DNA of 64,000 bases from CATQHQ01 sp965243805 (GTDB lineage: Bacteria > Gemmatimonadota > Gemmatimonadetes > Longimicrobiales > Gaopeijiaceae). Under the pieces are notes generated by a model. The model was not told where the DNA came from and made no database searches. It was given only the letters and a program-made list of their open reading frames with translations. The DNA lies in assembly GCA_965243805.1 (NCBI GenBank), contig OZ251577.1, forward strand, positions 1,612,001-1,676,000, in the 5' to 3' direction. Positions 28,573 to 38,105 of this stretch are shown here, one piece after another (positions within the stretch are counted from its first letter, which is position 1; every line of letters begins with the position of its first letter). Position numbers and translations under genes: made by a program.

Positions 28573-29289
28573 GTGGTTGCCAAGCCTCTGCTTGCAGACC
28601 TTCGATACGTCGGCACGTTTTCGCCACCTGCCTTCGATTTGGCCGCTCGTCCCACGGACGTCTTGCGGTCCTTCTACGATTCACTCAAGTTGGATTTTCC
28701 GATCAGCCTCGCGGACATGCAGACACACAGCGGTACGTCGATGGCCGATGGAAAAATCAGAATCACAATGTTCGGTGGCAACGCGATGGCAACCATTTCG
28801 GCAGGCGATGTGGAACTTGCGTTTCAACATATCAGGACTCCAGACGATTTCGGGGTATGTACCAAGGTCATCTCGCTGTGCAGGCAAGCCCTTGCGAACA
28901 GTTTGCCGGATAACCCAATCGTTGGCCTTTCGCTAGCGTGTACTGTCAGTCTAGAATTGGAAGGCGGGAATGCGAACGCTGCTGAACACATCGCTCGCAC
29001 CGTGCCACTGAGCCCACTGGCGATAGGTGATTTCGCCGGCGGCACCTGTCGTCCCACACCCAGTGTCGAGATCGACAACAGCACTGCTGGCTGGCGGGCC
29101 ACCCTGCAGGCGGTGCCGAATCGGGAAATTCTCCCCGTGCTTATTGTTGGATGTACCTTGGAATATGCAGCCGACAGGGCAAGTGAAAATGTGCTTGCCG
29201 AGCTAAAGCATATTCATGAACTGGTCCAGGTGTTTTGTAATGCAATGGATATTGAGGTTGTCGATCCACTGTTCGCAGGAGATAAGTGA
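28573..29289 (+). CDS. Unrecognised protein leading a DUF2384/RES operon
   Basis: I do not recognise a family. The 238-aa product (GTG 28573, GGAG 9 bases upstream) has alternating beta-strand and helix patterns (DGKIRITMFGGNAMATISAG, ELAFQHIRTPDDFG) and no membrane segment. It resembles in size and style the TIGR04255-type hypothetical proteins, but this is weak. A longer start at ATG 28435 would read through the 14-C run. The stop overlaps the next ATG (TGATG), so it is tied to the antitoxin-toxin pair. Base composition is near 52 percent GC by eye, lower than neighbours, suggesting transfer. Confidence 0.6.
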   Translation: MVAKPLLADLRYVGTFSPPAFDLAARPTDVLRSFYDSLKLDFPISLADMQTHSGTSMADGKIRITMFGGNAMATISAGDVELAFQHIRTPDDFGVCTKVISLCRQALANSLPDNPIVGLSLACTVSLELEGGNANAAEHIARTVPLSPLAIGDFAGGTCRPTPSVEIDNSTAGWRATLQAVPNREILPVLIVGCTLEYAADRASENVLAELKHIHELVQVFCNAMDIEVVDPLFAGDK

Positions 29290-29918
29290 TGCCGATTGCA
29301 TCAGAGCAGGGCAGCAGGCACCACACCACGCAGCGTTCGCCGCGAATCCATCAACTATCCGCGGCCGGCCATCGGCTGGCACGGACCGGGCAAACCAAGT
29401 GCTTGTCGCAGCCGTCGTCTTCGGAATTTGTCCGCTTCGCCACTCTGATTCGTGGACATAGCCGGCAACGATCGTTGTTTCAGTCACCTCGGTCGATTCC
29501 TTCGGTGCCCTCGGAAATGCGCATCTCCACTACGACGCCGGAAGAAAGTGCGCCTGTCGAGAACCAGCTGAGTGCACCGGTCGTACTGTTGCGGAAAGTG
29601 TTGGCTACCTGGAAATTGCAAGTTGAAGAAGCTGTTCAATTACTCGGATTCGATGCGACAGACCTCCGCGGTGTCCATGATCTGCTGGAGGGTCGTGCCG
29701 AACTGAAAGGACGTGACCTCAAGGATAGGATAGTATGCCTATATCAGATCAGAAAGACGCTGGACTCCCTCCTGAGAGATGAGCACGTCGAGAACCAGTG
29801 GCTTCGGGCCCGTCATAAGGGACTCTATGAAGATCGTCCGATGGACTTGTTGCTGGAAGGCTCCATTGAGAAGATGTTCTTGGTGAGAGACTATGTGGAA
29901 GCGGTTGCAGGATTATAG
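29289..29918 (+). CDS. DUF2384 (Xre/MbcA/ParS) antitoxin
   Basis: The C-terminal 65 residues match the toxin-binding domain of MbcA/ParS/Xre antitoxins: W-x-x-x-P-x-x-x-L-x-x-G pattern in NQWLRARHKGLYEDRPMDLL followed by EGSIEKMFLVRDYVEAVAGL. The region before it (ATWKLQVEEAVQLLGFDATD) fits the partner helices. These proteins neutralise RES or similar toxins and repress their own operon. The first 75 residues from ATG 29289 are unlike the family; ATG 29517 (MRISTTTPEE) is an alternative start of usual length. Confidence 0.8.
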   Translation: MPIASEQGSRHHTTQRSPRIHQLSAAGHRLARTGQTKCLSQPSSSEFVRFATLIRGHSRQRSLFQSPRSIPSVPSEMRISTTTPEESAPVENQLSAPVVLLRKVLATWKLQVEEAVQLLGFDATDLRGVHDLLEGRAELKGRDLKDRIVCLYQIRKTLDSLLRDEHVENQWLRARHKGLYEDRPMDLLLEGSIEKMFLVRDYVEAVAGL

Positions 29919-30606
29919 GACGATGCTTGACAACATTGATCTTGTCTCTTGTCAATTCGAAGTCTATCGCTTGGCGAGCTTTCAGTCCGACGAAGAATTC
30001 CTTCACAGGCAGGGAATGGGCGACGCACGTAGCCTTGGAGAATTGAAAGAGCTGTTTCGGAGCTCTAGCGTGCGTAGCGGTGAGGACTCTTTCCTAGATG
30101 GTCCTTTTCGGAGAAACCAGTTCTGGAAGCGGAAGACTCGATTCTCGGATGGCAGTTTTGCAGTATTCTATGCGTCGCTGGAGATTGAGACTTCGGAGGC
30201 GGAGGTGAAGCACTGGTTTGGGCACGACCTGGCCGATGTTGCGTGCGAACATCCGAGATACTACTGGCGGTTCAAGTGTGACTTCGAGGGAACCACCAAG
30301 GACCTGAGGCCAACTCAAGAGCAACGGCCGGACTTGATGAATTCTACGGACTACCGGTATTGCAACGCTTTAGGACTGGAGGCCGTTAGGTCGGGCTTGG
30401 ATGCGCTCTTGGCTCCGTCCGTACGCCGGTGCGGCGGGACCAACGTTCCTGTGTTTGCGCGACGGGCACTCAACAATGCACGCCGATTGGGCATGGTGTC
30501 AATGACGGTTGACTCCGGTCTTGGAACGGTCGCCGTTGCGGCTGTGGACCCCTCCGCCGTTGCATCGCCCCGGCTCCGCAGATCGGAGGACGAGCCGTCT
30601 GAATAG
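29893..30606 (+). CDS. RES-domain toxin (probable NAD-consuming)
   Basis: Carries the three residues that name the RES family: Arg in TRFSDGSFAVFYASL, Glu in ETSEAEVKHW and Ser in LLAPSVRRCGG, in the right order and spacing, with the closing NVPVFARRAL. Known RES toxins degrade NAD+ and halt growth. It overlaps the antitoxin gene by 26 bases; ATG 29923 is an alternative start. The tail after about residue 200 is not conserved. Neighbouring DUF2384 antitoxin makes a functional pair likely. Confidence 0.82.
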   Translation: MWKRLQDYRTMLDNIDLVSCQFEVYRLASFQSDEEFLHRQGMGDARSLGELKELFRSSSVRSGEDSFLDGPFRRNQFWKRKTRFSDGSFAVFYASLEIETSEAEVKHWFGHDLADVACEHPRYYWRFKCDFEGTTKDLRPTQEQRPDLMNSTDYRYCNALGLEAVRSGLDALLAPSVRRCGGTNVPVFARRALNNARRLGMVSMTVDSGLGTVAVAAVDPSAVASPRLRRSEDEPSE

Positions 30607-30725
30607 TCTCCCAGCGAACAGTCCAGGGCCGCGTCGCGATGGACCGCATCAATATCTACTTACCATGGGCGAGTTGAGCCGTGCCGCAAGAATCGCTCTG
30701 TTGTCATGGCTCCGATGCCAGCCGT

Positions 30726-32840
30726 TCATGGCATACTCCCGCGCGTGCCCTCCGAAGGGGCGTTCTGGAGCGACGACTCCGGGGTCGGCATCGGTAACGG
30801 TTCGTCGCAGGACGTCAGGCGCAGCACTTGGCTGCCGGGCAGGCTCTGAAACACGCTGTAGCGGCAGCCGTGGCGCATCAAGAGCGCCTCCATTTCCCGA
30901 AGTCCGTAAGGTTTGCCCAGTTCATCATACCTCCATCCCGGTTGCCGCAACTCGTCGACGAGCAGCCAGAACGCACGTCCCTCAGTCCGATCGACGGCTC
31001 CCTCGCTCCTATCAGCGGGGGTAAGCCACCAAATTGGATCTTGTCCTGATCTTGCGCGTCGCTTCGAGAATGCAGGTCGCGCCAGTTCGCCGAAATGGGC
31101 CGAAACTTGGCGTACATGCATTGGGCGACCTCGGAGAAAGGTCAGGTCGGTTCGCGACGGAGAGAGGCCGTAGCCGTCTGCAAGCAACATGCTGGCGACC
31201 AAGTCGGCCAACGGCGGCTCGGCCGCCACGTAGTCGCCAGTGTTCGGGCGGAGAGGAACCGGGAAGATCGGTCCCCCAGTCTCCTCGGCAAAGTGCTTCA
31301 CCGTTGCCGGTCGCGTTGCCTGCCATGCGGCGGTTCCGAAGACCACGGCCACGACAATGGCGTACGCAACCCCGCGCTTTCGGACCCCGAGCTTCGCTCG
31401 CTCCAGCAACGCTTCCAGCAGGACCGCACCTCCAGCACCGACCAACACCACCACCACGAACAGCAACCAGAGCGTCATGCGGGGTGGCAACAGGGTCGGC
31501 CTCGCCAACAACACCGTCGCCGTCCCGGCGATGGCGGCAACGGCAAGCAAGCCGCGATGCCGACCGCGCCCAGGCGCCGCAACGCCGGCGGCAAGGGCGA
31601 CCAGCAACGCCAGCTGCGCCCACAGCGGCGTCGCCGCGTGCCAGCGCAACCAAGTCTCCACCGTGTGCCACGACACTACGTCCCACGGTGGCCATCGCGG
31701 GGGCAGGGGCACATGCCTGGAGTCTAGCGGTCCCCACTCCAGCAACACGGGCGCATATAGCAGGGCGGCCAAGGCCAACCCCAGCCCCGACCAAGCCCCA
31801 ACCTGGAGCGCGAAGCGCGGCAGGGCCGCCGCACCCCGCTCCCGCCAGCACAGGAGGAGCAGCCAGCCCACGGCCGCTGCCGCGGGAAACGCCATCACCG
31901 GAATCGCAAAGAACCCGAGCCCCAGCGCCGTCGAGTACCCCAGCCACCAGCGTCGCGCGCTCGGCCGTCGCGCCGCTTCGCCTCCGCAGCCCAGGGCCGC
32001 CACAAAGCACAGCAGCATCAGAGTGTACCCCCGAGCGTTCGACATGTACTCCAAGAACAACGGCGACGCGCCCAGCAGCGCGGTCGCCAACGCGGCGGCG
32101 GGCCAACCGTACTCCCGCCGCACGAACCACCAGGTCGCCAGCAGCACCGAGCACCCCGCGATGAACGCCGGCAGCCGCAGCGCCACGGGACTGGTCCCGC
32201 CCAAGCGGTGGGCGACCCATGCCAGCAGCGTGTGTAGCACGTGGTTGTTCAGTTGGTACGTGCTCCATGCCTTCCAGAACGGCTGGATCACGTAGTCGAA
32301 GACCGTAAGGGTCTCGTCAAGCCGCAAAGGCAGGAGGAGGTTGCGAGCGGCCAGCACAGCAGTTGTTCCGATCAGGACCGCTGCGACCGCCGCCTCGATT
32401 CGACTCGTCCGCGCGGTCCGCCAAGTCGGCGGAGGCGAGTCGGCCGCCAGCAGTCGCGACAGGGGCCCGCGGCAGGCGAGCAGCCAGGCCGCCGCCACGC
32501 CGGCCACGACCGCTGTCCCAGCAAGCAGGCGGCGCAGTTCGCCGTCGGAGAAGCGGTCCATTGTCGCTGCGTGACCGTCGGGTGCCAGTGCGTGCATGGC
32601 GTCTCGAAACCAATGCGGGCCGAACAGCGACAGCACTCCGACGCAGGCGGCGACCCCAGCCGCCACGACCCCGACCGCCAGGACCGCACGGCCGAGGCCC
32701 GCCTGTCGGAGTTCGACTTCGTCGAGGGGTTCTACACCCCGATCCGTGGGGGTGGCTATGCCACGAAAGACGAATGATGGCAGGTTTCGCCGAATATGCC
32801 ACGAAATCCGATTCATGGTAGAAAACCGCATATATGGCAC
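30726..32840 (-). CDS. GT-C-type membrane glycosyltransferase (GT39-like), copy 1
   Basis: About 12 hydrophobic segments and the GT-C acidic motif after the first helices (LPLRLDETLTVFDYV), plus the mark NNHVLHTLLAWVAHRLGG, indicate a polyprenyl-phosphate-sugar-dependent glycosyltransferase of the dolichyl-mannosyltransferase type. The C-terminal periplasmic part ends PGSQVLRLTSCDEPLP, shared by all three copies. The acceptor is unknown. The N-terminus before MDRFSDGELRRL is poorly defined; ATG 32840 gives 704 aa, with ATG 32816 also possible. The 31 bases to copy 2 contain short tggtagaa/atatggcac repeats. Confidence 0.82.
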   Translation of the reverse strand: MPYMRFSTMNRISWHIRRNLPSFVFRGIATPTDRGVEPLDEVELRQAGLGRAVLAVGVVAAGVAACVGVLSLFGPHWFRDAMHALAPDGHAATMDRFSDGELRRLLAGTAVVAGVAAAWLLACRGPLSRLLAADSPPPTWRTARTSRIEAAVAAVLIGTTAVLAARNLLLPLRLDETLTVFDYVIQPFWKAWSTYQLNNHVLHTLLAWVAHRLGGTSPVALRLPAFIAGCSVLLATWWFVRREYGWPAAALATALLGASPLFLEYMSNARGYTLMLLCFVAALGCGGEAARRPSARRWWLGYSTALGLGFFAIPVMAFPAAAAVGWLLLLCWRERGAAALPRFALQVGAWSGLGLALAALLYAPVLLEWGPLDSRHVPLPPRWPPWDVVSWHTVETWLRWHAATPLWAQLALLVALAAGVAAPGRGRHRGLLAVAAIAGTATVLLARPTLLPPRMTLWLLFVVVVLVGAGGAVLLEALLERAKLGVRKRGVAYAIVVAVVFGTAAWQATRPATVKHFAEETGGPIFPVPLRPNTGDYVAAEPPLADLVASMLLADGYGLSPSRTDLTFLRGRPMHVRQVSAHFGELARPAFSKRRARSGQDPIWWLTPADRSEGAVDRTEGRAFWLLVDELRQPGWRYDELGKPYGLREMEALLMRHGCRYSVFQSLPGSQVLRLTSCDEPLPMPTPESSLQNAPSEGTRGSMP

Positions 32841-32871
32841 AAGAACGATTTTATGGTAGAATCCGAAATAC

Positions 32872-34836
32872 CTACCATTCGAGAGTTAGGCCGTCGTCGC
32901 AGGACTCCAGGCGTAGCACTTGGCTGCCGGGCAAGTTCTGAAACACGCTGTAGCGGCAACCACGGCGCACCAGGAGAGCTTCCATCTCCCGAGGCCCGTA
33001 AGGTTTGCCCAGTTCGCCATTCCGCCATCCCGGTTGCCGCCATCTCCTCGCAACCAGCCAGAACGCGCGTCCCTCTCTCTGATGGACGGGATAGAACCAC
33101 CAAATGGGATGTTCCCTGATCCCCCCGCGTGGGTGGCTCAGAATCCATCGGCTCGGGCGAAATCTCGGCGACTCGCCCCAATGGGCCGATACGTGGCGAA
33201 TGTGCATTGGCCGACCGCCGAGAAAGGTCGAATCGGTTTGCGGCAATGACAGGCCGTAGCCGTCCGCAAGCAACATGCTGGCGACGAAGTCGGCCAACGG
33301 CGGCTCGGCCGCCACATAGTCGCCCGTACTCGGGCGGAAGCCAACCGGGAAGACCGACCGGCCAGTCTCCTGGGCATGGCGCTCCACCGTTGCCGGTCGC
33401 ATGGCCTGCCATGCGGAGGCTCCGAAGACCGCGGCCACAACAAGGGCGTACGCAACCGCTCGCTTTCGCACCCCGAGCTTCGTTCGCTCCAGCAACGCTT
33501 CCAGCAGGACCGCACCTCCAGCACCGATCAAGACCACCACCACGAACAGCATCCAGAGCGTCATGCGCGGCAACAACAGGGCCGGCCTCACCATCAGCAC
33601 CGCCGCCGTCCCGGCTATGGCTGCGACGGCAAGCAGGCCGCGGTGCCGACCGCGCCCGGGCGCCGCAACGCCAGCGACAAGCGCGACCAGCAACACCAGC
33701 TGCGCCCACGGCGGCGTCGCGACATGCCATCTCAGCCAGGCCCACCACGTGTGCTCCGCCACTAACTCCCACGGCGGCCATCGGGGGGGCATGCCCGCGT
33801 GCCGGTAGTCAACCAGCCCCCCCTCCAGCAACAGGGGCGCATAGAGCAGGGCGGCCAAGGCCAACCCCAGCCCCGACCAGGCCGCAACCTGGAGCGCGAA
33901 GCGCGGCAGGGCCGCCGCGCCCCGCTCCCGCCAACACAGGAGGAGCAGCCAGCACACGGCCGCTGCCGCGGGAAACGCCATCACCGGAATCGCAAAGAAC
34001 CCGAGCCCCAGCGCCGTCGAGTACCCCAGCCACCAGCGTCGCGCGTTCGGCCGTCGCGCCGCTTCGCCTCCGCAGCCCAGGGCCGCCACGAAGCACAACA
34101 GCATCAGAGTGTACCCCCGAGCGTTCGACATGTACTCCAAGAACAGCGGGGACGCGCCCAGCAGCGCGGTCGCCAACGCGGCGGCGGGCCAACCGTACTC
34201 CCTCCGCACGAACCACCAAGTCGCCAGCAGCACTAGGCATCCCGCGATGAACGCCGGCAGCCGCAGCACCACGGGACTGCCGCCCAAGCGGTGAGCGATC
34301 CAAGTCAGCAACGTGTACAGCACGTGGTTGTGCGGCTGGTTGTACCTGCTCCATGCCTCCCCGAGCGGCTGGATCACGTAGTCCAAGGCCGCAAAGGTCT
34401 CGTCAGACCGCAAGGGCAGAAAGAGGTGGTTGCGAGCGACCAGCGTGGCAACCGTTCCGATCACGACCGCCGCGACGACCGCCTCAATTCGATTCGCCCG
34501 CGCAGTCCGCCAAGTCGGCGGAGGCGAGTCGGCCGCCAGCACCGCGCCCAAGGACCTGCGGCAGGTGAGCAACCAAGCCGCTGCCGCACCGGCCGCCACA
34601 GCTGCCCCCGCGAACAGGCGGCGCAGTTCGCCGTCGGAGAAGCGGTCCATGGTCGCTGCGTGACGGTCGGCAGCCAGCGCGTGCGCGGCGTCTACAAACC
34701 AATGAGGGCCAAACAGCGAAAGCGCTCCGGCACTGGCGGCAACCCCAGCCGCCACGACTCCAGCCGCCACGATCGCACGACCGAGGAGCTCACGCCCGTC
34801 GCCGTCGGGAGCCACGGCTCCGATCGGGCCGCTCAT
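32872..34836 (-). CDS. GT-C-type membrane glycosyltransferase (GT39-like), copy 2
   Basis: Close paralogue of copy 1: LPLRSDETFAALDYVIQPL, HNHVLYTLLTWIAHRLGGS and the same long central block (YMSNARGYTLMLLCFVAALG). The start is ATG 34836 (MSGPIGAVAPDGDGRELL), overlapping the stop of copy 3 in an ATGA, so copies 3, 2 and 1 are transcribed in that order and probably co-translated. The acidic pair of the GT-C motif is kept (DE). 654 aa. Confidence 0.83.
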   Translation of the reverse strand: MSGPIGAVAPDGDGRELLGRAIVAAGVVAAGVAASAGALSLFGPHWFVDAAHALAADRHAATMDRFSDGELRRLFAGAAVAAGAAAAWLLTCRRSLGAVLAADSPPPTWRTARANRIEAVVAAVVIGTVATLVARNHLFLPLRSDETFAALDYVIQPLGEAWSRYNQPHNHVLYTLLTWIAHRLGGSPVVLRLPAFIAGCLVLLATWWFVRREYGWPAAALATALLGASPLFLEYMSNARGYTLMLLCFVAALGCGGEAARRPNARRWWLGYSTALGLGFFAIPVMAFPAAAAVCWLLLLCWRERGAAALPRFALQVAAWSGLGLALAALLYAPLLLEGGLVDYRHAGMPPRWPPWELVAEHTWWAWLRWHVATPPWAQLVLLVALVAGVAAPGRGRHRGLLAVAAIAGTAAVLMVRPALLLPRMTLWMLFVVVVLIGAGGAVLLEALLERTKLGVRKRAVAYALVVAAVFGASAWQAMRPATVERHAQETGRSVFPVGFRPSTGDYVAAEPPLADFVASMLLADGYGLSLPQTDSTFLGGRPMHIRHVSAHWGESPRFRPSRWILSHPRGGIREHPIWWFYPVHQREGRAFWLVARRWRQPGWRNGELGKPYGPREMEALLVRRGCRYSVFQNLPGSQVLRLESCDDGLTLEW

Positions 34837-36617
34837 GACCCCGGGATCGGCAACGGTTCGTCGCAGGACTCCAGGCGCAACACTTGGCTGCCGGGCAGGT
34901 TCTGAAACACGCTGTAGCGGCAACCGCGGCGCGCCAAGAGAGCCTCCATTTCCCGAGGCCCGTACGGTTTGCCCAGTTCGCCATACCTCCATTCCGGTTG
35001 CCGCATCTCGTCGACTAACAGCCAAAACGCACGCCCCTCACGCTGATCGACGGGGTAAAGCCACCAAATGGGATGTTTCCCTGATCCTCCTGGGCGGCGT
35101 CTCGCGACCCATGGCGGCCGCGGCAATCTCGGCCAGTTGCCCAAATGGGCCGATACGTGGCGCATGTGCATTGGCCGACCTCCGAGAAAGGTCGAGTCGG
35201 TTTGCGGCAAAGACAGGCCGTAGCCGTTTGCAAGCAGCTTGCTGGCGACCAAGTCGGCCAACGGAGGCTCGGCCGCCACATAGTCGCCCGTGCTCGGGCG
35301 GAGGTCAACCGGGAAGAACTCCCACCCAGTCTCGTGGGCGAAGCGCTCCGCTGTTCCCGGTCGGGTTGCCGGCCATGCGGAGGCTCCGAAGACCGCGGCC
35401 ACCACAATGGCGTACGCAACCGCTCGCTTTCGCACCCCGAGCTTTGCTCGCTCCAGCAACGCTTCCAGCAGGACCGCGCCGCCAGCACCGATCAGGGCCA
35501 CCACCACGAACAGCATCCAGAGCGTCATGCGCGGCCTCAACAGGACCGGCCTCGCCAACAGCACCGCCACCATCCCGGCTATGGCGGCGACGACGAGCAG
35601 GCCACGATGCCGACCGCGCCCGGGCACAGCAACGCCAACAGCAAGCACGACCAGCCACGCCAGCTGCGCCCACGGCGGCGTCGCCGCATGCCAGCTCTGC
35701 CAAGTCGCCACCGTGTGCTCCGTGACTAATTCCCACGGTTGCCATTGGGCGATTCTCCATGCTGGCGTCCAGACCCGGTTGTTTGCAAGCAAGGACTCAG
35801 GCCCCCACTCTAACAGCACGGGCGCGTAGAGAAGAGCGGCCAAGGCCAACCCCAGCCCCGACCAAGCCCCAACCCGGAGCGCGAAGCGCGGCAGGGCCGC
35901 TGCACCCCGCTCGCGCCAGCACAGAAGGAGGAGCCAGCACACGACCGCGGCCGCAGGAAGCACCATCACCGGAACCGCAAAGAACCCCAGCCCCAGCGCC
36001 GTCGAGTACCCCAGCCACCAACGTCGCGCGCTGGGCCGGCGCGCCGCTTCGCCTCCGCACCCCAGGGCCACCACGAAGCACAACAGCACCAAAGTCCACC
36101 CCCGCGCGTTCGACGCGTGCTCCCAGAACAGCGGCGACGCGCCCAGCAGCGCGGTCGCCAACGCGGCGGCGGGCCAACCGTACTCCCTCCGCACGAACCA
36201 CCAAGTCGCCGGCAACACCAGGCACGCCGCAGTGAACGCTGGCAGCCGCAGCGCCACGGGACTGGTCCCGCCCAGGCGGCGGGCGACCCATACCAGCAAC
36301 GTGTGCAGCACGTGGTTGTTCGGCCTGTCGTATGTGCTCCACGCCTCCCAGAACGGCTGGGTCACGTAGTCCAGGATCGCAAGGGTCTCGTCAAACCGCA
36401 AAGGCAGGAAGAGGTTGCGAGCTGCCAGCACAGCAGTCGTCCCAATCACGAACACTGCGACGGCCATCTCAGTTCGATTCGTCCGCGCGGTCCGCCAAGT
36501 CGGCGGAAGCGAGTCGGTCGTCAGCAGCCGCGACAAGGGCCCGCGGCATGTGAGCAGCCAGGCCGCTGCCGCGCCGGCCACCACCGCTGCCCCCGCGAGC
36601 ATGTGGAGGTCAACCAA
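34833..36617 (-). CDS. GT-C-type membrane glycosyltransferase (GT39-like), copy 3, short at the N-terminus
   Basis: First gene of the triplet in transcription order. The body matches copies 1 and 2 (LPLRFDETLAILDYVTQPFW, NNHVLHTLLVWVARRLGG). The frame starts MVDLHMLAGAAVVAGAAAAW, whereas the others have about 60-70 residues more, including FGPHWF and MDRFSDGELRRL. Those are absent upstream, so the gene seems to have lost its 5' end or been fused to foreign sequence near 36,600. The GT-C DE pair remains. It may be inactive. The 150 bases up to 36,768 hold nothing recognised. Confidence 0.78.
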   Translation of the reverse strand: MVDLHMLAGAAVVAGAAAAWLLTCRGPLSRLLTTDSLPPTWRTARTNRTEMAVAVFVIGTTAVLAARNLFLPLRFDETLAILDYVTQPFWEAWSTYDRPNNHVLHTLLVWVARRLGGTSPVALRLPAFTAACLVLPATWWFVRREYGWPAAALATALLGASPLFWEHASNARGWTLVLLCFVVALGCGGEAARRPSARRWWLGYSTALGLGFFAVPVMVLPAAAVVCWLLLLCWRERGAAALPRFALRVGAWSGLGLALAALLYAPVLLEWGPESLLANNRVWTPAWRIAQWQPWELVTEHTVATWQSWHAATPPWAQLAWLVVLAVGVAVPGRGRHRGLLVVAAIAGMVAVLLARPVLLRPRMTLWMLFVVVALIGAGGAVLLEALLERAKLGVRKRAVAYAIVVAAVFGASAWPATRPGTAERFAHETGWEFFPVDLRPSTGDYVAAEPPLADLVASKLLANGYGLSLPQTDSTFLGGRPMHMRHVSAHLGNWPRLPRPPWVARRRPGGSGKHPIWWLYPVDQREGRAFWLLVDEMRQPEWRYGELGKPYGPREMEALLARRGCRYSVFQNLPGSQVLRLESCDEPLPIPGS

Positions 36618-36768
36618 GAGACTGGACGTTGCTACCGTGGTAGGACACTCTTCTACTCTGGTACGACACCCGGCTAACCGTCAACCCGTATAGCCCGGTC
36701 AAGCCGTTCCGTGTTACCTTCCGGTACGCCGAGGGCCTGCCCGACCAAGCGACCAGTCAGGAGACGAA

Positions 36769-37176
36769 GTGATCAACCGAGACGACCTGCAGAGCTACCT
36801 GATCCGCATGGATGCGGACTTCGAGGAGGTGGACGACGGGATGTTCCTCGTCCACACCGACAACGAGGGCGCGCCGATCGTGGTGCACCACTCCGATCCC
36901 CTGCTTCTGGTCCGGATGAAGGTCATGGACCTGCCCGACGACTCCGGCGGCCTGGCCAAGCTCTACGAGACCCTCCTCAAGCTGAACGCGTCGGACGTGG
37001 TGCACGGCGCCTACGGGATCGAAGAGGGCGAGCTGATCCTCAGCGACACGCTTCAGATGAGCCACCTGGACTTCGAGGAGCTGCGGGCGTCGCTGGAAAG
37101 CGTCCAAATGGCCGCTTCGACCCACGTGTCGCGGATCCGCGAGCTGGCCGAACAGGAAGGGGGCGAGCCGCGATGA
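36769..37176 (+). CDS. YbjN-like (type III secretion chaperone fold) small protein
   Basis: 135-aa acidic cytoplasmic protein with the strand-rich pattern of YbjN/CesT-type proteins (MDADFEEVDDGMFLVHTDNE, then LLKLNASDVVHGAYGIEEGE, ending SLESVQMAASTH). These often accompany stress genes and bind partner proteins. GTG 36769 has an AGGAGA site upstream. It overlaps pspA by four bases, which suggests a role in the same membrane-stress unit. Confidence 0.68.
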   Translation: MINRDDLQSYLIRMDADFEEVDDGMFLVHTDNEGAPIVVHHSDPLLLVRMKVMDLPDDSGGLAKLYETLLKLNASDVVHGAYGIEEGELILSDTLQMSHLDFEELRASLESVQMAASTHVSRIRELAEQEGGEPR

Positions 37177-38105
37177 GCATCTTCAGCAAGTTCTCCACGA
37201 TGATCAGGTCGAACATCAACGACCTCATCTCCCGGGCCGAGAACCCGGAGAAGATGCTGAACCAGATCATCCTGGACATGCGCGACCAGCTGGCCAAGTC
37301 GAAGCGCGAAGTCGCCTCGGCGATCGCCGACGAGCGCAAGCTCAAGTCCCAGCTGGAGGGCGAGAAGAAGCAGGTCCGGGACTGGGAGCAGCGCGCGATG
37401 CTGGCGATCAACGAAGGTCGCGACGACTTGGCCAAGCAGGCCCTCGTCCGCCAGCAGGAGCACGCGGAGCGAGCGGCCGCGCTGGACGGGACGTGGCGCG
37501 CCCAGGCGGAGGAGACCGAGAAGCTGAAGGGGTCGCTGCGCCAGCTCAACGACAAGATCGAGGAAGCGAAGCGGAAGCGGAACCTGCTGGTCGCCAAGCA
37601 GAAGCGCGCCCAGGCCCAGCGTCGCATCCACGAGACCATGTCCGGGCTCTCCGACACCTCGGCGTTCGAAGCGTTCAACCGCATGGCGGACAAGATCGAG
37701 GAAGAGGAGCGGCGCAACTTGGCCCAGGCCGAAGTGACCGAAGCCATCACCGGCGACACCCTGGAGTCCGAGTTCCTTCGGCTGGAATCGGGTTCGGGCG
37801 ACGCCGGCATGGACGACCGTCTCCTCGACCTGAAGGCCAAGATGGGCCTCCTGCCGAGCGGGAGCGGCCCGAAGCAGCTGGGTTCGGGTTCGGGGGGGCA
37901 AGGGGCCGGCGACACCCAAGCCGCCGCGTCCAGTGGAGCCCGATCCGCCCACTCCGGTGGAGCCCGATCCGACGCAAGCGGCAGGGACGCCGTGGACCCG
38001 GGCGCCGGAACTGCCGAGGACCCCCACGCGGCTCCCGCGATCCGCGAGGCCGAGCTGCTGGAGGAGTTCGAGAAGCTGGAGCGGGGCGGAGGCGGCCGCT
38101 CGTGA
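37173..38105 (+). CDS. pspA: PspA/IM30-family membrane-stress protein
   Basis: ESCRT-III-like coiled-coil protein that binds stressed membrane. MSIFSKFSTMIRSNINDLIS is the N-terminal amphipathic helix; AENPEKMLNQIILDM and ETMSGLSDTSAFEAFNRMAD are family marks. The family is about 220-230 residues; here a Gly/Ser/Ala/Asp-rich linker (about 230-290) is followed by a last helix (EAELLEEFEKLE). The linker includes the near-repeat SGARSAHSGGARSDASG. Stop overlaps the aminotransferase start. Confidence 0.92.
   Translation: MSIFSKFSTMIRSNINDLISRAENPEKMLNQIILDMRDQLAKSKREVASAIADERKLKSQLEGEKKQVRDWEQRAMLAINEGRDDLAKQALVRQQEHAERAAALDGTWRAQAEETEKLKGSLRQLNDKIEEAKRKRNLLVAKQKRAQAQRRIHETMSGLSDTSAFEAFNRMADKIEEEERRNLAQAEVTEAITGDTLESEFLRLESGSGDAGMDDRLLDLKAKMGLLPSGSGPKQLGSGSGGQGAGDTQAAASSGARSAHSGGARSDASGRDAVDPGAGTAEDPHAAPAIREAELLEEFEKLERGGGGRS

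Noticed and set aside
32780..32880. Short tggtagaa / atatggcac repeats between glycosyltransferase copies 1 and 2 as a regulatory array
   Set aside because: Too irregular to call units; noted only within the copy 1 entry.
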